DNA from: Chiua virens
Lineage: Eukaryota; Basidiomycota; Agaricomycetes; Boletales; Boletaceae
Assembly (NCBI GenBank): GCA_019787685.1
Contig: JAHNUO010000028.1
Coordinates: 124,001 to 188,000 of the forward strand
Direction: 5' to 3'
DNA length: 64,000 nt
Shown: piece by piece, positions 11,763-24,393 of the stretch
Layout: every line of letters starts with the position of its first letter
How positions within the stretch are numbered: the stretch's first letter is position 1
The notes under the pieces: model-generated
The model's database searches: none
Seen by the model: the letters and a program-made list of their open reading frames with translations, nothing else
What the model was told of the DNA's origin: nothing
Made by a program: the position numbers and the translations under genes

Positions 11763-12547
11763 ATGAGCACGAGAAGACTCCTGGCGTCGACGTCGACGCC
11801 TGCCAGGCTCGTTCCGTGTTACACTCACACTACTAGATCTGCTGTTGCATGGTCCTGGATCGCGACACGCCATGCGAGCACTAGACCGTCCAAGGACGAC
11901 CACACACTCGCAAAATCGGCCGACATGCTCAACGCCCTTATGGGCTCGACGTTCGGCCTTTCTTCCAAGCCCAGCTCCTCGTCGCCGTCCTTGCGTCTGA
12001 CCCCCACTGCACTTCAAGCCGAGGTCTCATCTACCCCCACGCCCACAACCACCAGCGACGTGTTCATACCACCCGCGCATGACCCACTCCTGGATTACGT
12101 CGCCGCCGTCATACAGCGAGACGGTCTCCGTGCACGCGCCGCACGCACCGTCTCCCGCATGCTCCTCCATATACACACTTTCACGCGTGCACCGCCCACA
12201 CCTATCGTACGAGAGGCCATCATGGCTGCCGCCCCCGCCGTCCGCGTCGTCTCGTTCAAATACGGGACCAAGGTGATGATGACACCGCACCCGTTGACGG
12301 AGAAACAGCGCGTGCGCGCAGGTCTCAAGGCAATCATCGCCGCGAGCGAGTCGAAACCGGGAAAGAGCTTGGAGGTGCGGCTGGCGCGAGAGATGATTGC
12401 GGTCGTGCAGGGGGAGAGTAGATCGCTAGACGAAAAGCAACGCATGCACAAACTAGCGATGGTCAACAGGTTTGTATTACTCCGTTTTGCGATCCCGCAC
12501 ATGCTGACTGAGCCGCTTTCTTTTGCAGAGGCAACCTTCGCAGATAA
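11763..12547 (+). CDS. RSM7: Mitochondrial small-subunit ribosomal protein uS7m
   Basis: Exon 1 11763-12469, intron 12470-12528 (GT..CAG), exon 2 12529-12547 coding only the last residues (NRGNLRR). The protein is about 240 aa. It begins with a Ser/Thr/Arg-rich, acid-poor presequence and an RHAST cleavage-like site near residue 37, as expected for import into mitochondria. The S7 core starts near residue 107 (DPLLDYVAAVIQRDGLRARA) and keeps IREAIMAAAPAVR-like, KYGTKVMMTPHPLTEKQR and GKSLEVRLAREMIA segments. uS7m binds the 3' domain of mitochondrial small-subunit rRNA. The length and the family C-terminal Arg-rich end support the tiny last exon. An in-frame start at 11667 would add a non-conserved leader and is less likely. 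Confidence 0.9.
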
Positions 12548-12727
12548 AGCCGTCTGCACTTACTTTACACAATACCGTGTGCATTAAATTTATACATTTC
12601 CCTGCGACATGATATATGTGACAGTTTAGTTAAAGAGCGTGCTATAAGGAATGACGACCGGGGGTAAGTATGCACATCCAATGTAATGGTACGCTTAGCC
12701 GAAGCCTCTTGAGAGCTCTTCCGAGTC

Positions 12728-13489
12728 CTAATAGACCCATGGGATCATCCTCCACCTCACCTGCCTACTCCAAGTATCCCACTCCTCCCCAAATGCCTCG
12801 CGGAGGAGCTTATCCTCCCGCAGACACCGCTCGACGATCACAATCGTCGAGATCCCAGCTACTGACCCCCACCCAAGTCCCCACCACGAGAGGACGTACC
12901 CACACTCATATGCCCAAGACCCATTACTAATGTTGGCAAGCGTCATGCCAACAAGAGCGAGGAGTCCGCCGGTGTACGCAGGATGTCGGATGAACGCGTA
13001 CGGTCCCGTCGTGACGAGCTTATGTCCCGGGAGAAGCGCGAGTTCGAACGTAAAATACGGGCCGAGTGCTCGGTAGCACCACAGCCGAATTCCCATGCCA
13101 AACAGGCCGAGCACGGCCGCGACGAGCGGGAGGGGGTGGAATGTGATCCTGTCCGCGCAGGTGCCTGAGACGATGTCGTACGAGGGCGGCGCGACCAACC
13201 GGACGAGGAGCGTCGTGAACTCGACGATCCCCGGGGCGAGCGAGAAACCCTACAATAACGAATCACATGGTCGACGTTATTCGTCAGCGTTGTGAGAGGG
13301 ACGTACGGTCATGAATGGCCGGAGGAGGGCGCTCGAGGCATTCTCGACCTGCCATACCCGCTTGCGGTCGTTCTCGTCCGGTGGTGGGTTCGGCTTCATC
13401 ATCGAGACGTGAAGCGCTATGGTAGTGCTGACGATCAGCACAAGTCTTGCGAGGACGCTCGCGGTGCTGGGGAGGTCAAGCGTCCGCAT
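12728..13489 (-). CDS. STE14: Isoprenylcysteine carboxyl methyltransferase (ICMT), copy 1
   Basis: Exon 1 13489-13307, intron 13306-13250, exon 2 13249-12728, 234 aa. ICMT methylates the C-terminal prenyl-cysteine of CaaX proteins such as Ras and fungal mating pheromones at the ER. Several hydrophobic helices are visible (residues about 10-30, 65-85, 105-125, 175-195). The diagnostic tail is present: GHKLVTTGPYAFIRHPAYTGG, then ERCLREDKLLREAFGEEW and a WxxRVRWR-like end. The first ORF codon upstream is GTG; ATG at 13489 is the first real start. A second, divergent copy lies at 43952-44703. The gene is convergent with uS7m, with about 180 bp between stops. Confidence 0.88.
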
Positions 13490-14387
13490 CACTGAGCACA
13501 GAGTGGGGGGATGTCAAAGGAAAGTACACTATCCGACGCGTTGGGACCAACAGACGGCTATAAGTATATGTCGTCGACAGCGTTCACATAATCGACGCTT
13601 AGGCGAGTATGAGATCTGGACTTTTTTGGTGCGGCACAGGGTTGACTCGGATGCATTGGTGTTATCAACTGTCGTCTGGACGGCTGGTGCCGAAGAAAAC
13701 TCACCTACTACAAAGTCTTAGACCTCGGTACCTAAAAACGGCGACAATTCAGCCAGTACCTCTATTTGCCAAACCGCCCGCAACACCCCAGTGACTCGGA
13801 TAGCACCTGTTCATCCAGGTATCGTATCATCCGACGAGGAACGCGTGTCCAACATGCGCGTAATGCACCGCGACGACGACAACGACGATTCGGAATCATG
13901 ACACTCGAGAACGGAATAGGTAACCTTGTTTTTCACCGTCAAAAGGGACGTTTGACAGCACACCCATTGACACCTCGGCAACGGCCCACCAGCAGCTGAA
14001 CCTGGGCAAGATGGGCGCCGTCGGGATTTCCGACGGGTTGGTTCTCGTTCCTCGGCCCCCCTTGGACACAACGTCAATGGGCCAACTTGAGGGACGAATT
14101 TCGCCAACTTCCAGCTGAGAAATGCGACATAGCAATACTTGGAAGGCTATGCACGTCGAACGGTACAGCTTAAATTGACGTCGAACCTAATCCGAGTAGG
14201 TCTCAGATCCGACAATCTGGAATCTGAAACCAAATGAGATTTCAATTTCAAGCTCAAGGCAACTTGATCGCGTAACTTCCAGTTCGTCAGCATCCGCCTT
14301 TGCGGCGATACAATGGCATCGTACAGCGTACACAATTTTCCAGTCAACAGTACAGTACAACGTCACGTCACCCATTTGCATCCTGTT
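13490..14387. other. Intergenic, no gene recognised
   Basis: Contains the promoter of the minus-strand ICMT gene and the 3' flank of the minus-strand SOD gene. Short frames show no motif. Confidence 0.4.
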
Positions 14388-15283
14388 TTACAACTTGCTG
14401 CCCTCGGTGGCCGCCACGAACCGACTCTCCGCTTCGTCAAAGTTGATAACGTTCCAGATCGCATTGAGGTACTATACGAGATCATCCATCATCAGCATGT
14501 CGATCGCGCGTTCGTGTACCCACCTCGACTTTGACGTTCAGATATTGAAGGTAAAACGCGTGCTCCCAAATGTCAACGCCAATAATCGGAACGTGCGACA
14601 ACAACGGGTCCTGGTTGGCCGTCGTCACGATTTCGAGCGTCTTCGCCTTGGGGTTGTACCCCTAATACAAATGTAAGCGAATCAACAACCTCAACGATGG
14701 TGCAGAGACTCGGACGCACGAGCCAGCCCCATCCGGAACCCTGGATAGCAGCCGTCGTCGCGTTGAACTCCTTCTTGAACGCATCCAACGAACCAAAGGT
14801 GGCATCGATGGCCGCCTTCAACTTGCCTTCTCTGAGCACGCCACCGTTGCCCTTGCCCTGGGATGCGGGCGGTGCCAAGTTGGTCCAGAACAGGGAGTGG
14901 TTGATATGGCCTGACGATGGTCAGGGACGATGGTCAGTGATGTAAGAAAGGAGGATGTTTCATAACAAATACGATCGATCGCGATCACGAAATGATGGAT
15001 GAAGCGATAACGTTGGACATAGGTGATGTTATGATGGGAGAAGATGTACGATGAGGTTTGCGTAATCCGAGGTAGACTTACCACCACCGTTGAAGCGAAT
15101 GGCAGCTTGGAGGGCAATACGTTCCTTGGGGGTGGCAGCCTTGACGTAGTTGGTCTCGGCGGCGTTGAGAGCGGTCACATAGGCCTGGTGGTGTTTCTGG
15201 TGGTGGAGGGTCATGATTTGCTCATTGATGTGAGGCTCGAGCGCATTGTAGGGATAAGGGAGGGGGGGAAGACTGTGAGCCAT
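14388..15283 (-). CDS. SOD2: Manganese superoxide dismutase
   Basis: Four exons: 15283-15082, 14910-14720, 14661-14524, 14471-14388; introns have GT..AG ends and phases agree, giving 204 aa. The enzyme converts superoxide to hydrogen peroxide and oxygen. N-domain: [15 protein letters not shown] and the first metal His in [13 protein letters not shown], then [10 protein letters not shown]-domain: [10 protein letters not shown] with the Gln typical of the Mn type, then the metal ligands in [13 protein letters not shown]. It ends [15 protein letters not shown]. The protein starts almost directly at the mature domain, with only two residues before the SLPPLPY block, so the ATG model lacks a mitochondrial presequence and suggests a cytosolic form. 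An upstream in-frame leader of 15 codons lacks an ATG. Confidence 0.93.
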
Positions 15284-15464
15284 TTTGTGTATGTGGTGGT
15301 AGAAGAGAGAGATGTTTAATGATATCACCCAGCCTATCGATATCAGTCTCGATTGATCTCTAAATATGATTTTATCTCATCGTTGTCTCATATTTATCAG
15401 TACTTGCGACATATCAGCAGAAAATACACGTCTCTATCCGTCGATCGATTAACTCCACATCACA

Positions 15465-18400
15465 TCAGCCTGAGTATTCAGATAGGGGAAGCACTTTGCC
15501 TGGGATCATGTCAGTCCAGACACCCTTCAGGTGACGCGGAGAGACGCACCTATATTGGCATAAGGACTCTTCTTTCGGCCTCCGAGTAGCTCCATATCAC
15601 CGCTGTCGAAGAAGGAATATCCCGCTGTATCCCACACTGATCAGCTGATACGCTTAGAAATATCAAGATGTGACTGACTCATCGTGTCCTCATAACCATC
15701 GTTCACACCATCGTCCGAACCACTCTGACCGTTGATAGATCGGCCCGTCTTGGAATCACGAAGAATACCAGAATGATCGACAAACGGCGCAGGCCGTTCG
15801 TTGGCTGACAAGTACAGCTGGACGAGTATGCGCTGGACTTCCAACAAGTAACCCTGCAGTGTATCCAAGAAACGCCTTGTTTGAAGATGCTTTGATGACG
15901 CAACACTGCACACGTGTTCCCTCGTCAGTTTTCAGATAAGCACGCAAGTCTGGCGATCATGCTTACACGCTTATTCCGTTTTCCTTGATGATATATCCGA
16001 TACCGTATCCATCCGCAGCGACAGGACCAAATCCGAAAAGCCGCAGCGCAGGGTTTCCGCAGTTTGACGTCGATAGAATAGAAGTGCCAAGCAAGTTCCA
16101 TCCCGGGTCCGCAAAGATGGATGGCAACGCCACCGCCTTTGCCGTAGTACTTGGAATGGGATCGTCGGGGAGCGGATCGAGGTTGCCATTCAACTGACGC
16201 TGGTACAGGCAATACAGAGCGTAAAGATGTCTAGTTCAGGTGTAAGTATAACAATGAAGTGTTGTCTCTCCTTGACTAACCTGTCTTGTCCATAACCCTG
16301 ACTACATTCTTTCGTCAAAGTCACATGACGCACACATGCCTTGCGCAGGGCAGCGATCTTCTGCTCGTTCGGAGCCTCTGAGAAAAATGTCTGAAAAAAG
16401 TTTACAAAAATAAGATCTTTGAGCAAATGGGATGAGAAGAGTACCAACCTTTGTGAAATCTACACTCTCCGGCCGGACGGTTCGGATTGCTTCGGTCCGC
16501 CCATGCAAGAACGCCTTGGTCATCGCTGGTTCGTATGTACACTCGGTTCTGCCTGCAACAAGTCTCTCGTAAGCCTCGTCATAGTCTAAGTAGGCTTACT
16601 CACCATAAAGGCCAAAGTATGCTGCCTGGAATGCCATTTGCACGAATGCATCTGGACTGAACCCATGGCTTGTGATGAAGTTCTTTCCGTAACCTTTGAA
16701 TTCCAACGCTTGGCAATCGTTCTGACAGATCAAGTCGCTTAGCCTCGTCTCCGCGAACCGAATACCGACACGGATCTGAGGCGTAAGGGTCCAGATCAGT
16801 TTGGCGGGACTCGTATCGTACTTGTCCAGGAAACCATTCATGCTGGAGGTGGAGGAAGCATGGCCGTGTTTTCCGGGACTAGTCTTGGGAGGCTTGTAAG
16901 ATTTGGCATGAGGAGACAAAGGAGCATGGAAAAGTGTGGGCGCTGAAGGGTTGATGGAGCGCGCCAAGAGCATGAGGCCCTCAGTGAATACATCGGCCGC
17001 GAATCTGATGTGACATTCGGTTACCTCACAAATATGAAGAAAAAGGGTGGCTGTTACCTGAGAACGGTGTGGCCATCCACACCAGTATGCTCAAAGTTGA
17101 TTCCAGCGGCGCCATCCGCACAAACAATGATTTGAAGCTATTCCCACACGGTAAGTCAGCCGATGACATCAAAGTAGCGCATACACCCGAACCTTGTCAT
17201 ACCACCTGTTTGTGCAGGTCCCAACTTGGACTCCTTCTCGAAGATCATATGTTCCACACAAGAAGTTGGAACAAAGTGCTGCCAAGTCTTCTCCGTTCCT
17301 CTTTCCAGAGTAGGTGTGCTGGTTCTCGTTCCCTTCACGGGCAGGTGCAGCGTCATCGAGACAAACGACGAACAAGGCATCGTCAACGAGCCTCAAGCAC
17401 GCGGCGTTTGTTCGGTCCTCTGAAAGCGCTTGACGCAACCGAGACCAAGTCTTTCGGTTCTCAGTCGTGAGCACTCCGATGGAGGCGCGAGCAACCTAGT
17501 CATCGTTCAGAAAGAGAGAAACTAATGTGGGGGTTAATGCACCTCGGTGATAGGTGTCTTGTCTGCATCCTGAACGATAGCCTGAAGGTTCTTGAGTACC
17601 TCACGTTCGGTCAACAAAGGGCGATTCTCATCATCGAGCACGTCAAACCAGTCTGAGGAGACCGAAGTATTTGAGATCAATCCGGACAACACGTGACAAG
17701 TGACACGTACAAAACTGTCCTCGTCGGAGGACCACGATGTGGCGAGCGGCCTCATTCACGACCATCTTGCATCCCCTCTAATACCGCACGATCAATGATA
17801 TCACTTTTCGTTATTGATTGCAACGAAAGTCCGCACCTGTGTTGGGATCCGGGCAGTTCCGAACAACCGCGTATACTGATCCATGTCGAGGGCACGCCCT
17901 CGGACTGCATCTGGGTCGAGTAGTCCAGCGCGAAGGTCGTGTACGAAGCCGAGAGAAGAGATGATTAAGGCAGCAGCACGAGGCAACTGAGCCCCCCGAT
18001 CAGGGGTGGGGTCATTCCTTGGGAAGTGGTATCAAAACAAATGAAGGGTCAAAGAGAACGACAGGCGTACTGTAGCACGAAGAAAGGATTGAGGGCGAGG
18101 ACGACGGGATCGCTGTGCGACAAGTAACTCTCATACCTATCTCGGGCCCTGCGATTAGGAGGTGTGGCAAATAATGGAACAGTCAAGATTTCTCACCAAA
18201 AGTCCTCGATATAGCTACCCGATCGAGAAGCACCCACATACCACCGATATGAGCGCATTCTGTGACCATGATTAGGGGACTGACGTACCTCGCCCTCCCT
18301 GCAGCCCATTGGTTGAGACGCTCCTGGAGGACGGGACCATCCACTTCGAGGAAAGTCTGGACGGCACGCGTGGTAGCGGCATGTTCGTCGTCATCTTGCA

Positions 18401-18521
18401 GGCCACGAAGTGCGGTTAGGTATCGCTTGCAAGTGTCTTGTAGAGGCGGAATAGGCAACTTTGGGAGGGCATCCTGGTTGGCGAATGTGGATCCTGGGGT
18501 CGGGGTGTTTGGATGAAACAT
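15465..18521 (-). CDS. Carnitine O-acetyltransferase
   Basis: A multi-exon gene (about ten short introns) of roughly 650 codons. The enzyme moves acetyl groups between CoA and carnitine so that acetyl units can cross mitochondrial or peroxisomal membranes. Start at 18521: MFHPNTP, then the family opening LPKLPIPPLQDTCKRYL. The next exon gives ESYLSHSDPVVLALNPFF. The catalytic centre is INFEHTGVDGHTVLR with the active-site His, followed by LMLLARSINP. Further blocks are FKGYGKNFIT, SPDAFVQMAFQAAYF, GRTEAIRTVRPES, HVTLTKECSQGYGQDRHLYAL and NPALRLFGFGPV. The last exon ends GKVLPLSEYSG with TGA at 15467-15465. No SKL-type peroxisomal tail and no clear presequence, so location is open. All key blocks are present. 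Confidence 0.9.
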
Positions 18522-19012
18522 TGTCGGAGCGACTGAAGATCATAGCTCGTCTTTAAGACATCTAATTCGAGCGGTAACCTCCAATGTGCTGTCCTCGCTA
18601 CGATTGGCTGAGAGAACCGAGTGCGGAGATAATACAACGTCAAACGCTAACCCCGCATCATTATCGTCGGATTTTCGTTCAGGCGAGACAAGTTATCAGG
18701 TTACTTACTCCAAAACGTAAATGGCTCGGGTTATTCAATTCAAATGACACGACTGGCTTTTGATGAAACGACGACTTCTGAGGCGCGATTGCAGCAACGT
18801 CTCCGTCTTGACGTCTTGTCGGAAATTTCTTGCGGAGTTGGGAATGACCTACTATATAAGATCTATGGTACCCCAATTATAATATTTGCCTGATCGTGCA
18901 AATTCGAAACAATTATATAAAATTTTACATTGTAATGACACGACTTATAATGAACCTTGTAATGTTCAAAAAAGGATTAGCAATCCTTATAAGGCAGTCG
19001 TAAGGGGTCGTA
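18522..19012. other. Intergenic promoter region of the carnitine acetyltransferase
   Basis: AT-rich near the left flank of the TA-flanked element. No gene or motif recognised. Confidence 0.35.
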
Positions 19013-20054
19013 CAGTTGTGGACAGGCAAAGCCAACTAAATTTGTAGCGGACGGATTTGAGTTTTTTGGTGCCAGCAGACAGTGAACTTGAACTCAGACA
19101 GCTGAAAGACGTCTAAAAACAGTGGTCCGAAGTTTTTCCCACGAGGTTTTAGCTGCGCCAAAATTTTTGGCAAAATTTCTGAAATTGTTGCGTACCCTTT
19201 TGGGCATTTGGATTACATTATCGTGTGAGTACTGCCTCAATTACCATCATTGCCCGCTGTGAAACTGACCGGTGTTGTTTCTGCTGACGCACTGCCCACT
19301 CCGCTGCCTTCCCACTCAAACCGAGACGGTATGCACTCATAAACTGGAAGGATCGGTTGACGAAACGTCGAATTACCTCAACTAGACAGATATACACGGA
19401 TGGTCTCGCTGTCACAAGCATCATGCATATCAGTCATAATGTTTGTAAGTGGTGCTCATTCTGCCACGCACGCTTATTTTTTTGCTGCAAGATTCTCGGA
19501 ACCCAATCAATGTCTTTCGATAATCGATCTTCAGCCCATCAAATGCGACAACAATGTGATCCAAGTCGTGATCGGAATCGTGTTTTACCGTCTCGGATTG
19601 CGCAACATCCAAGTCATCCCGAGTTGCAAGCGACTCGGAAATCGAATGTAACGATCATGTTTGATTTCGCAGACCAGTTGTGTTTTTTACCTTCTTCTTT
19701 GGTTGGCCACCAGGCATAATGATAAGTGCTGATTTTGGCTAGCAGTGGAGTTCATAACCCCTATTTTACCCCCTTTCCGACAGCTCCGATTGATGTCTTT
19801 TTGACAGAATCATTCTCTCCCCACCAGAAGCAGTCGTTTGCGCATTTTTCCAGATTTTTAGCTATTTTTTTCGTGATGCGCCAAATTTTTGGGGGTCGAT
19901 TTCGTTGTATTGAGGAATATTCAAAATCTGCTCGTGCAGATGTCTTACATGTACTTTTAGCACCTTGAATATACAGTTCCCGATACATGTTATTGAGTTG
20001 TGGTGTTACAAAAACTCGTGAAAGAAACTAGTTGAGTTTGCCTGTCCACGACTG
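19013..20054 (-). mobile_element. TA-flanked pogo/mariner-like element, degenerate
   Basis: The ends are inverted: CAGTTGTGGACAGGCAAA at 19013 and, read from the other strand, CAGTCGTGGACAGGCAAA ending at 20054, followed on both sides by a partly matching CAACTA block. TA dinucleotides flank both ends exactly (19011-19012 and 20055-20056), as expected for Tc1/mariner/pogo insertion. Total length is 1042 bp. On the minus strand a fragment at 19400-19230 reads RFVNRSFQFMSAYRLGLSG and KAAEWAVRQQKQHRS, resembling the N-terminal DNA-binding region of pogo-like transposases as I remember them; a possible start MPGGQPKKK lies near 19716. No intact catalytic domain fits, so the copy is non-autonomous. 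Confidence 0.72.
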
Positions 20055-21015
20055 TAAGCCGGCGGCATTAGCATGGCCGAAAGAAATTCCCGACAAATTT
20101 TCTTTAGCTTATCGGCCCAATATCTCCCGAGTGGGTTTCAGACAAGCATTGTCAAAGTTTATAACTATTGTTCCGCCGACAGCTGTTAACAAGGAGTTCG
20201 CAAGGCCGGTTTGCTATCATGTTACCAATAGGGACGCTCAAAGTTGAGAACCGCAGCATTGCAAATAAACTTAAATATTACCAGCATCTCCCCAGATAGG
20301 TCCACTACAAGTGCTTCCATTTTCCCTCCTCGTTGTGCGCTACTAAGCTCGATTAGGTCAAGCCTTCCTACCGTTACGCGCATGGGCTTCATATACTACC
20401 ATGCTACTGCGTGTGGTCATTGTGTTCAGAAGGTGAGGTTCCTATTTCCCTGTTTCCATTGTCGTTGAGTGGCTGGAGCTCTAGGCGCTATCCTGGACTG
20501 CACCGTGTAATTCGGCTCTGGGTTCAACTCATCAAACTTCCGATTTCAATTTTACTCGAAATGATACTGTAGCGTTACGTGTCACCTAATATCCGTTATG
20601 ATTGCATGATCCATGAACCACAATTCTTTGGCGAACGCCCACACCCTCCAGCATTCTCGAATTTCACGATTGAACACTGGGCGGTTCTTTGACAGTCCAA
20701 AGCACTGTATGCGATGCGAAAACAGCATTATGGTGCAACTAACTCGGGACTTTCTAAAAGGGAGTTGCAAATGGCATATTTTAGCCTGTCCTCGACTGAC
20801 TTTATTTCCAGTGTACAAGTACGCAGCTTCATCTTGTCGGCTCTGCGAGAGGGTACACTGGGGTGAGGAACCCACGAGCACAAAAATGATCGAGATGTTG
20901 CCATTGCTGCTCCCTCGTGCGAACATATCCATGTCTTAGCTGCCTTGACAGCAGCGTACAATGAGACGAAGAATTCACCACTCCTGCGCTTTGACCTCCA
21001 CTAATAATCCCCCAC
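20055..21015. other. Intergenic, no gene recognised
   Basis: Short frames on both strands at 20582-20961 show no family motif. The right end is the upstream flank of the membrane-protein gene. Confidence 0.35.
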
Positions 21016-23543
21016 ATGCGACTGGAAACGAGAATACAGATCATTCATCTAACGGTCCTCTTTCTTGCTGGGTTAGGACAAACTCTCCTTTTCTGCTTTG
21101 CATGGGGCTTCTTCGGTGTAGTATGGGAATACGAGGCTCTCCATCTTCCCTTCCGCATCGTACACCTTTTGACCATATGGCCGTCGGAGGTCACAATGGT
21201 AGTCACACTCATCGGGACAGTGCTATCGTTGTTGACCACCTCGTACGTCCCATTCGCAAGTCAGTGAGTGACGCTCGCTGACATGTTTTTTCGCAGTTTC
21301 TTTGCCCTGGCCTTCAAGGAGGCGTTACGGCACCGCATGCATAAGCCTATTTCGTTTATCAAGCTCGAATGTGTCATCGCCTTAGCTAGGGGGGGGTTGT
21401 TGATTACCCAGAATATACCTGTCACTCTAGTCACGCTCGCTATGTTTGGGCTGACAAAGCTTATGGTATCAAGGTACACGCTAGTTAGACCGTCATTCCG
21501 CTTCCTCTCCTAACATCTCATAGTTGGTCCACCCTCCTGACCCCAACGCTTGTTGCAAAAAATATCACCGTCAATGGAATTGAGCTCGATCTCAACAGTA
21601 ACTATTTCGAGTCTCAACTTTATGAACAACTTTTGAACGCTAAAATTGCAACAGGCAAATCTTGACTTCTCTGATTACCGGTTCGTTGCTGACATTGATG
21701 ACCGCAGTTACGGAGAGCAATTCGCTCAAAATCATTGACACCGAGGGTCTCTTGAGCGGCATTGCTTCCGCACAACTGAACTTCGGGATAGAAGGAGCTG
21801 TGAGCTTCAACGGAGTTTCGTACAATGTGACGACTGGTGTGTAACAATCCCACCATTACCGTGCGACTACCTGACGGGTACTAGGTGGAGTTGTCCCAGT
21901 TGTCCCAGGTTATCTTGGCACGGGCCAAATAGCACAATCGAATAATACTCGTCTCGGTTTTGTTGGAGGACTCGTTCCGTCCAATCTTTCACCCGCACCA
22001 ACCGCTAGTCTATCTAGCAACTACTCTATATTCCAGCAGGGTCTTACTGCACAGGTGACGTGCACTCAAGTTAGTCAACCAGGACTGGTTACCACCGACA
22101 GCGGATCAACTCGGATTCCCGTTTCTAATGGAGCCGCAATTTCGCTGACCGTGTATGCTTTTCAAATGGGATGTGATGAAGGTGTGGTCGATCAACGTTG
22201 CAGTCATCGTGATTGACATCATAAATTTAGGGATCCCGGCGCAACAAAGCTATGTTATTCGTTCGAATGACGACCAAGCCGCTCTGTCGTCCAGTGGTGT
22301 TGTGTACTCTCTTGTCTGCCCTTCCCCTGTCAACCAGTCGCAGCAACTTGATTTCACTCGATTCAGTGAGTCGATTATTGCTTTCAGTTACAACAGCAGC
22401 TGATTTGTGTATGAAGACGTAACCTCTGGAGGCGCCGTAACTGCTAAATACGCGTTCTTGCAGTCGACAACCTGTGAAATCATCCCTCGATTAACCACGT
22501 CGCTCGTCAGCTACGTCAATAAGACATTGGTTGTCAATGTTATCAATTCGACAACTTTGACTCCTAGCAATTCGAACCTTTCATTGTATCTGGCTTCCAT
22601 CATCGAATACCAGGCCCTGAATTCACAGGGTTTGACGTCAAATACGTTCGGTGATGCATTGTACTCAGTCGCTGTGACTAGTGACACGAATTTAACTACC
22701 AGTGGGCCGATGGATCCCAATTTCTTGTCAGAAATGGTGAGTATTCTCACTACTCGCCGACCATCACGTCGTTGAAAGTAATTCAGGAACAATATTGGCG
22801 CGGTGTCATCGAGTTCGTTGGAACAGTAAGTAGCACTCACTGCGTCGTTTGATTGGTGAACATATGTTGTCTAGTATCTCCGATCTGGTTTCTCCGCCGC
22901 TCCGATTAATACCGACATTCCTCCCGAGGGCCAGAGCCAGTACTCTGGGGTGCAGACCATTACCACCATAGGCTGGGCCAAGCGATCCCCAATATACCTC
23001 TATACCGTCCTACCTGTGACGATATTTTTGATCCTCACTTACGCTGCCATCATTTATGTTTTGTACGAACTCACCCGAGAAGGGGGGTACAAGTTTACAA
23101 CATTTGACCCAACGAACCCACTTCACCTGATCATGGTGTCGTCCACACGAGGGCCTCTGCCGGACGGGGGATCCTCAAAGGGGACGTCTGACGAAAGACA
23201 CCCAGTACTGAACCAGGGAAGCGGGAAGAACCTGGAAGGAGAGAAGCTTGGAGATTTCTCGCGCATGGGCATCCAGTACAACCACACGGTAACCGTGGAG
23301 CTCGCCGATGTCGTGGGACAGGACAGCGAAGGCTTGGAAGCGATGCGCAAGCATTTCAAGAACGTGACTGAAAATGACTTTGAGACTTACAAGGTAACGT
23401 ATTGCTTTTGGTATGTCGTGTTCCGTCACTTGACATTATTTTCGTTCGTCTAGGCGGAATGTCTTAAGAGCAGTCGGCGATGCTGCCAGTGTGGCCCGCG
23501 GCGTCCGGCCACGAACACCAAGAACGCATCGCACGAGCCGTGA
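21016..23543 (+). pseudogene. N-glycosylated multi-helix membrane protein, copy 1, with in-frame stop
   Basis: A spliced gene with at least eight introns matches its paralogue at 36171-38638 exon by exon. N-terminal hydrophobic helices (LTVLFLAGLGQTLLFCFAWG, VTMVVTLIGTVLSLLTTS, TLVTLAMFGLTKLMVS) lead into SWSTLLTPT and a large, Asn-x-Ser/Thr-rich outer domain with conserved Cys (QVTCTQV, VYSLVCP, QSTTCEI). A late helix after IGWAKRSPIYLYTVLP precedes an inner tail with FDPTNPLHLIM. An in-frame TGA at 22401-22403 cuts the outer domain (YNSS, stop, FVYEDVTSGG); the frame is open on both sides and the paralogue reads through. One inferred intron (21655-21707) has a GC donor. The role of the family is unknown. 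If the TGA is a sequencing error the gene would be intact. Confidence 0.78.
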
Positions 23544-23843
23544 CCCCCGGCGACGATGGTTCACGTTAAATGTCTGACTTGGTGGGTCGAGGGAACTGGT
23601 CGACGTGTCAACGTTTCAACTCTTAGTTTGGTTTTTTATGTAATTTAGATTGATTTCGTTGCTTTTCGTGCGCAGTACGCTGGTTCGTCTCTCACTACTA
23701 GTACTGTCATCATGATAGCCTTGTCCGTCGCGTCTATCGCTACTAATTTCCGTGTCCCTGGAATCAGGACGTACATATGTCCGAGTCCGCGGTTGAGTTT
23801 GTCGACGGGTTCAAAATTTCGTTGGCCTTTGCTCTATATAAGA

Positions 23844-24393
23844 TCATTCGGGTACCTGAAGGCATTGCCAACCTCCAAGTTTTACCATGAACTGTTGATA
23901 CCGTTCGGGTGACTTTGGATGCTTGAGTCTTTCAACAACTTCCTTGGTAACCATAGCATGAAATTCAGGAGTCACTTCGAAGAGAGGTGGATCAACAAGG
24001 ACGACATGAACTGGTCGGGTGGACTTGAGATGAGGTAACAGGGCAGCGACGATGACACCTCCGAGGGAATGTCCGATAACGATATCGTATGGGTGATCGT
24101 CCTCTGTAGTAGGGGTCAAGAACGGCAGGAGGTTGTTTGCCAATGCGGCTATGGTATAGTCCGATCCCAGCTTCGCATGTCCGTGCCCGAAAAAATCGGG
24201 TGCGGTCACGAACCAACCTACGTCAGCCTACTTTGAGTAGTGCTCTGGATATGTTTCAGTGAGACTTGCCTCGAGACGCAAATTCTGGTGCAACCTGATG
24301 CCAAGTTGTAGACGAGACCGAGAGACCATGGATCAGGAGAACACGCTTGGTGGCATTTGGGTTACCCCAGGTTGAGGCGAAAAGTGCAGTCAT
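23844..24393 (-). pseudogene. Alpha/beta hydrolase, C-terminally truncated
   Basis: Exon 1 24393-24270 (MTALFASTWGNP, then VLLIHGLSVSSTTWHQ, the oxyanion-type HG motif), a GC-AG intron 24269-24218, and exon 2 24217-23844. Exon 2 contains APDFFGHGHA, the nucleophile elbow VIGHSLGG and VHVVLVDPPLF. The frame stops after about 165 residues, just where family members continue toward the catalytic Asp and His, so the triad cannot be completed. No later exon with the missing part was found. It is probably a truncated copy, though a short non-catalytic protein cannot be excluded. It is convergent with the broken membrane-protein gene; only 300 bp separate the stops and nothing else is seen there. 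Confidence 0.7.
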
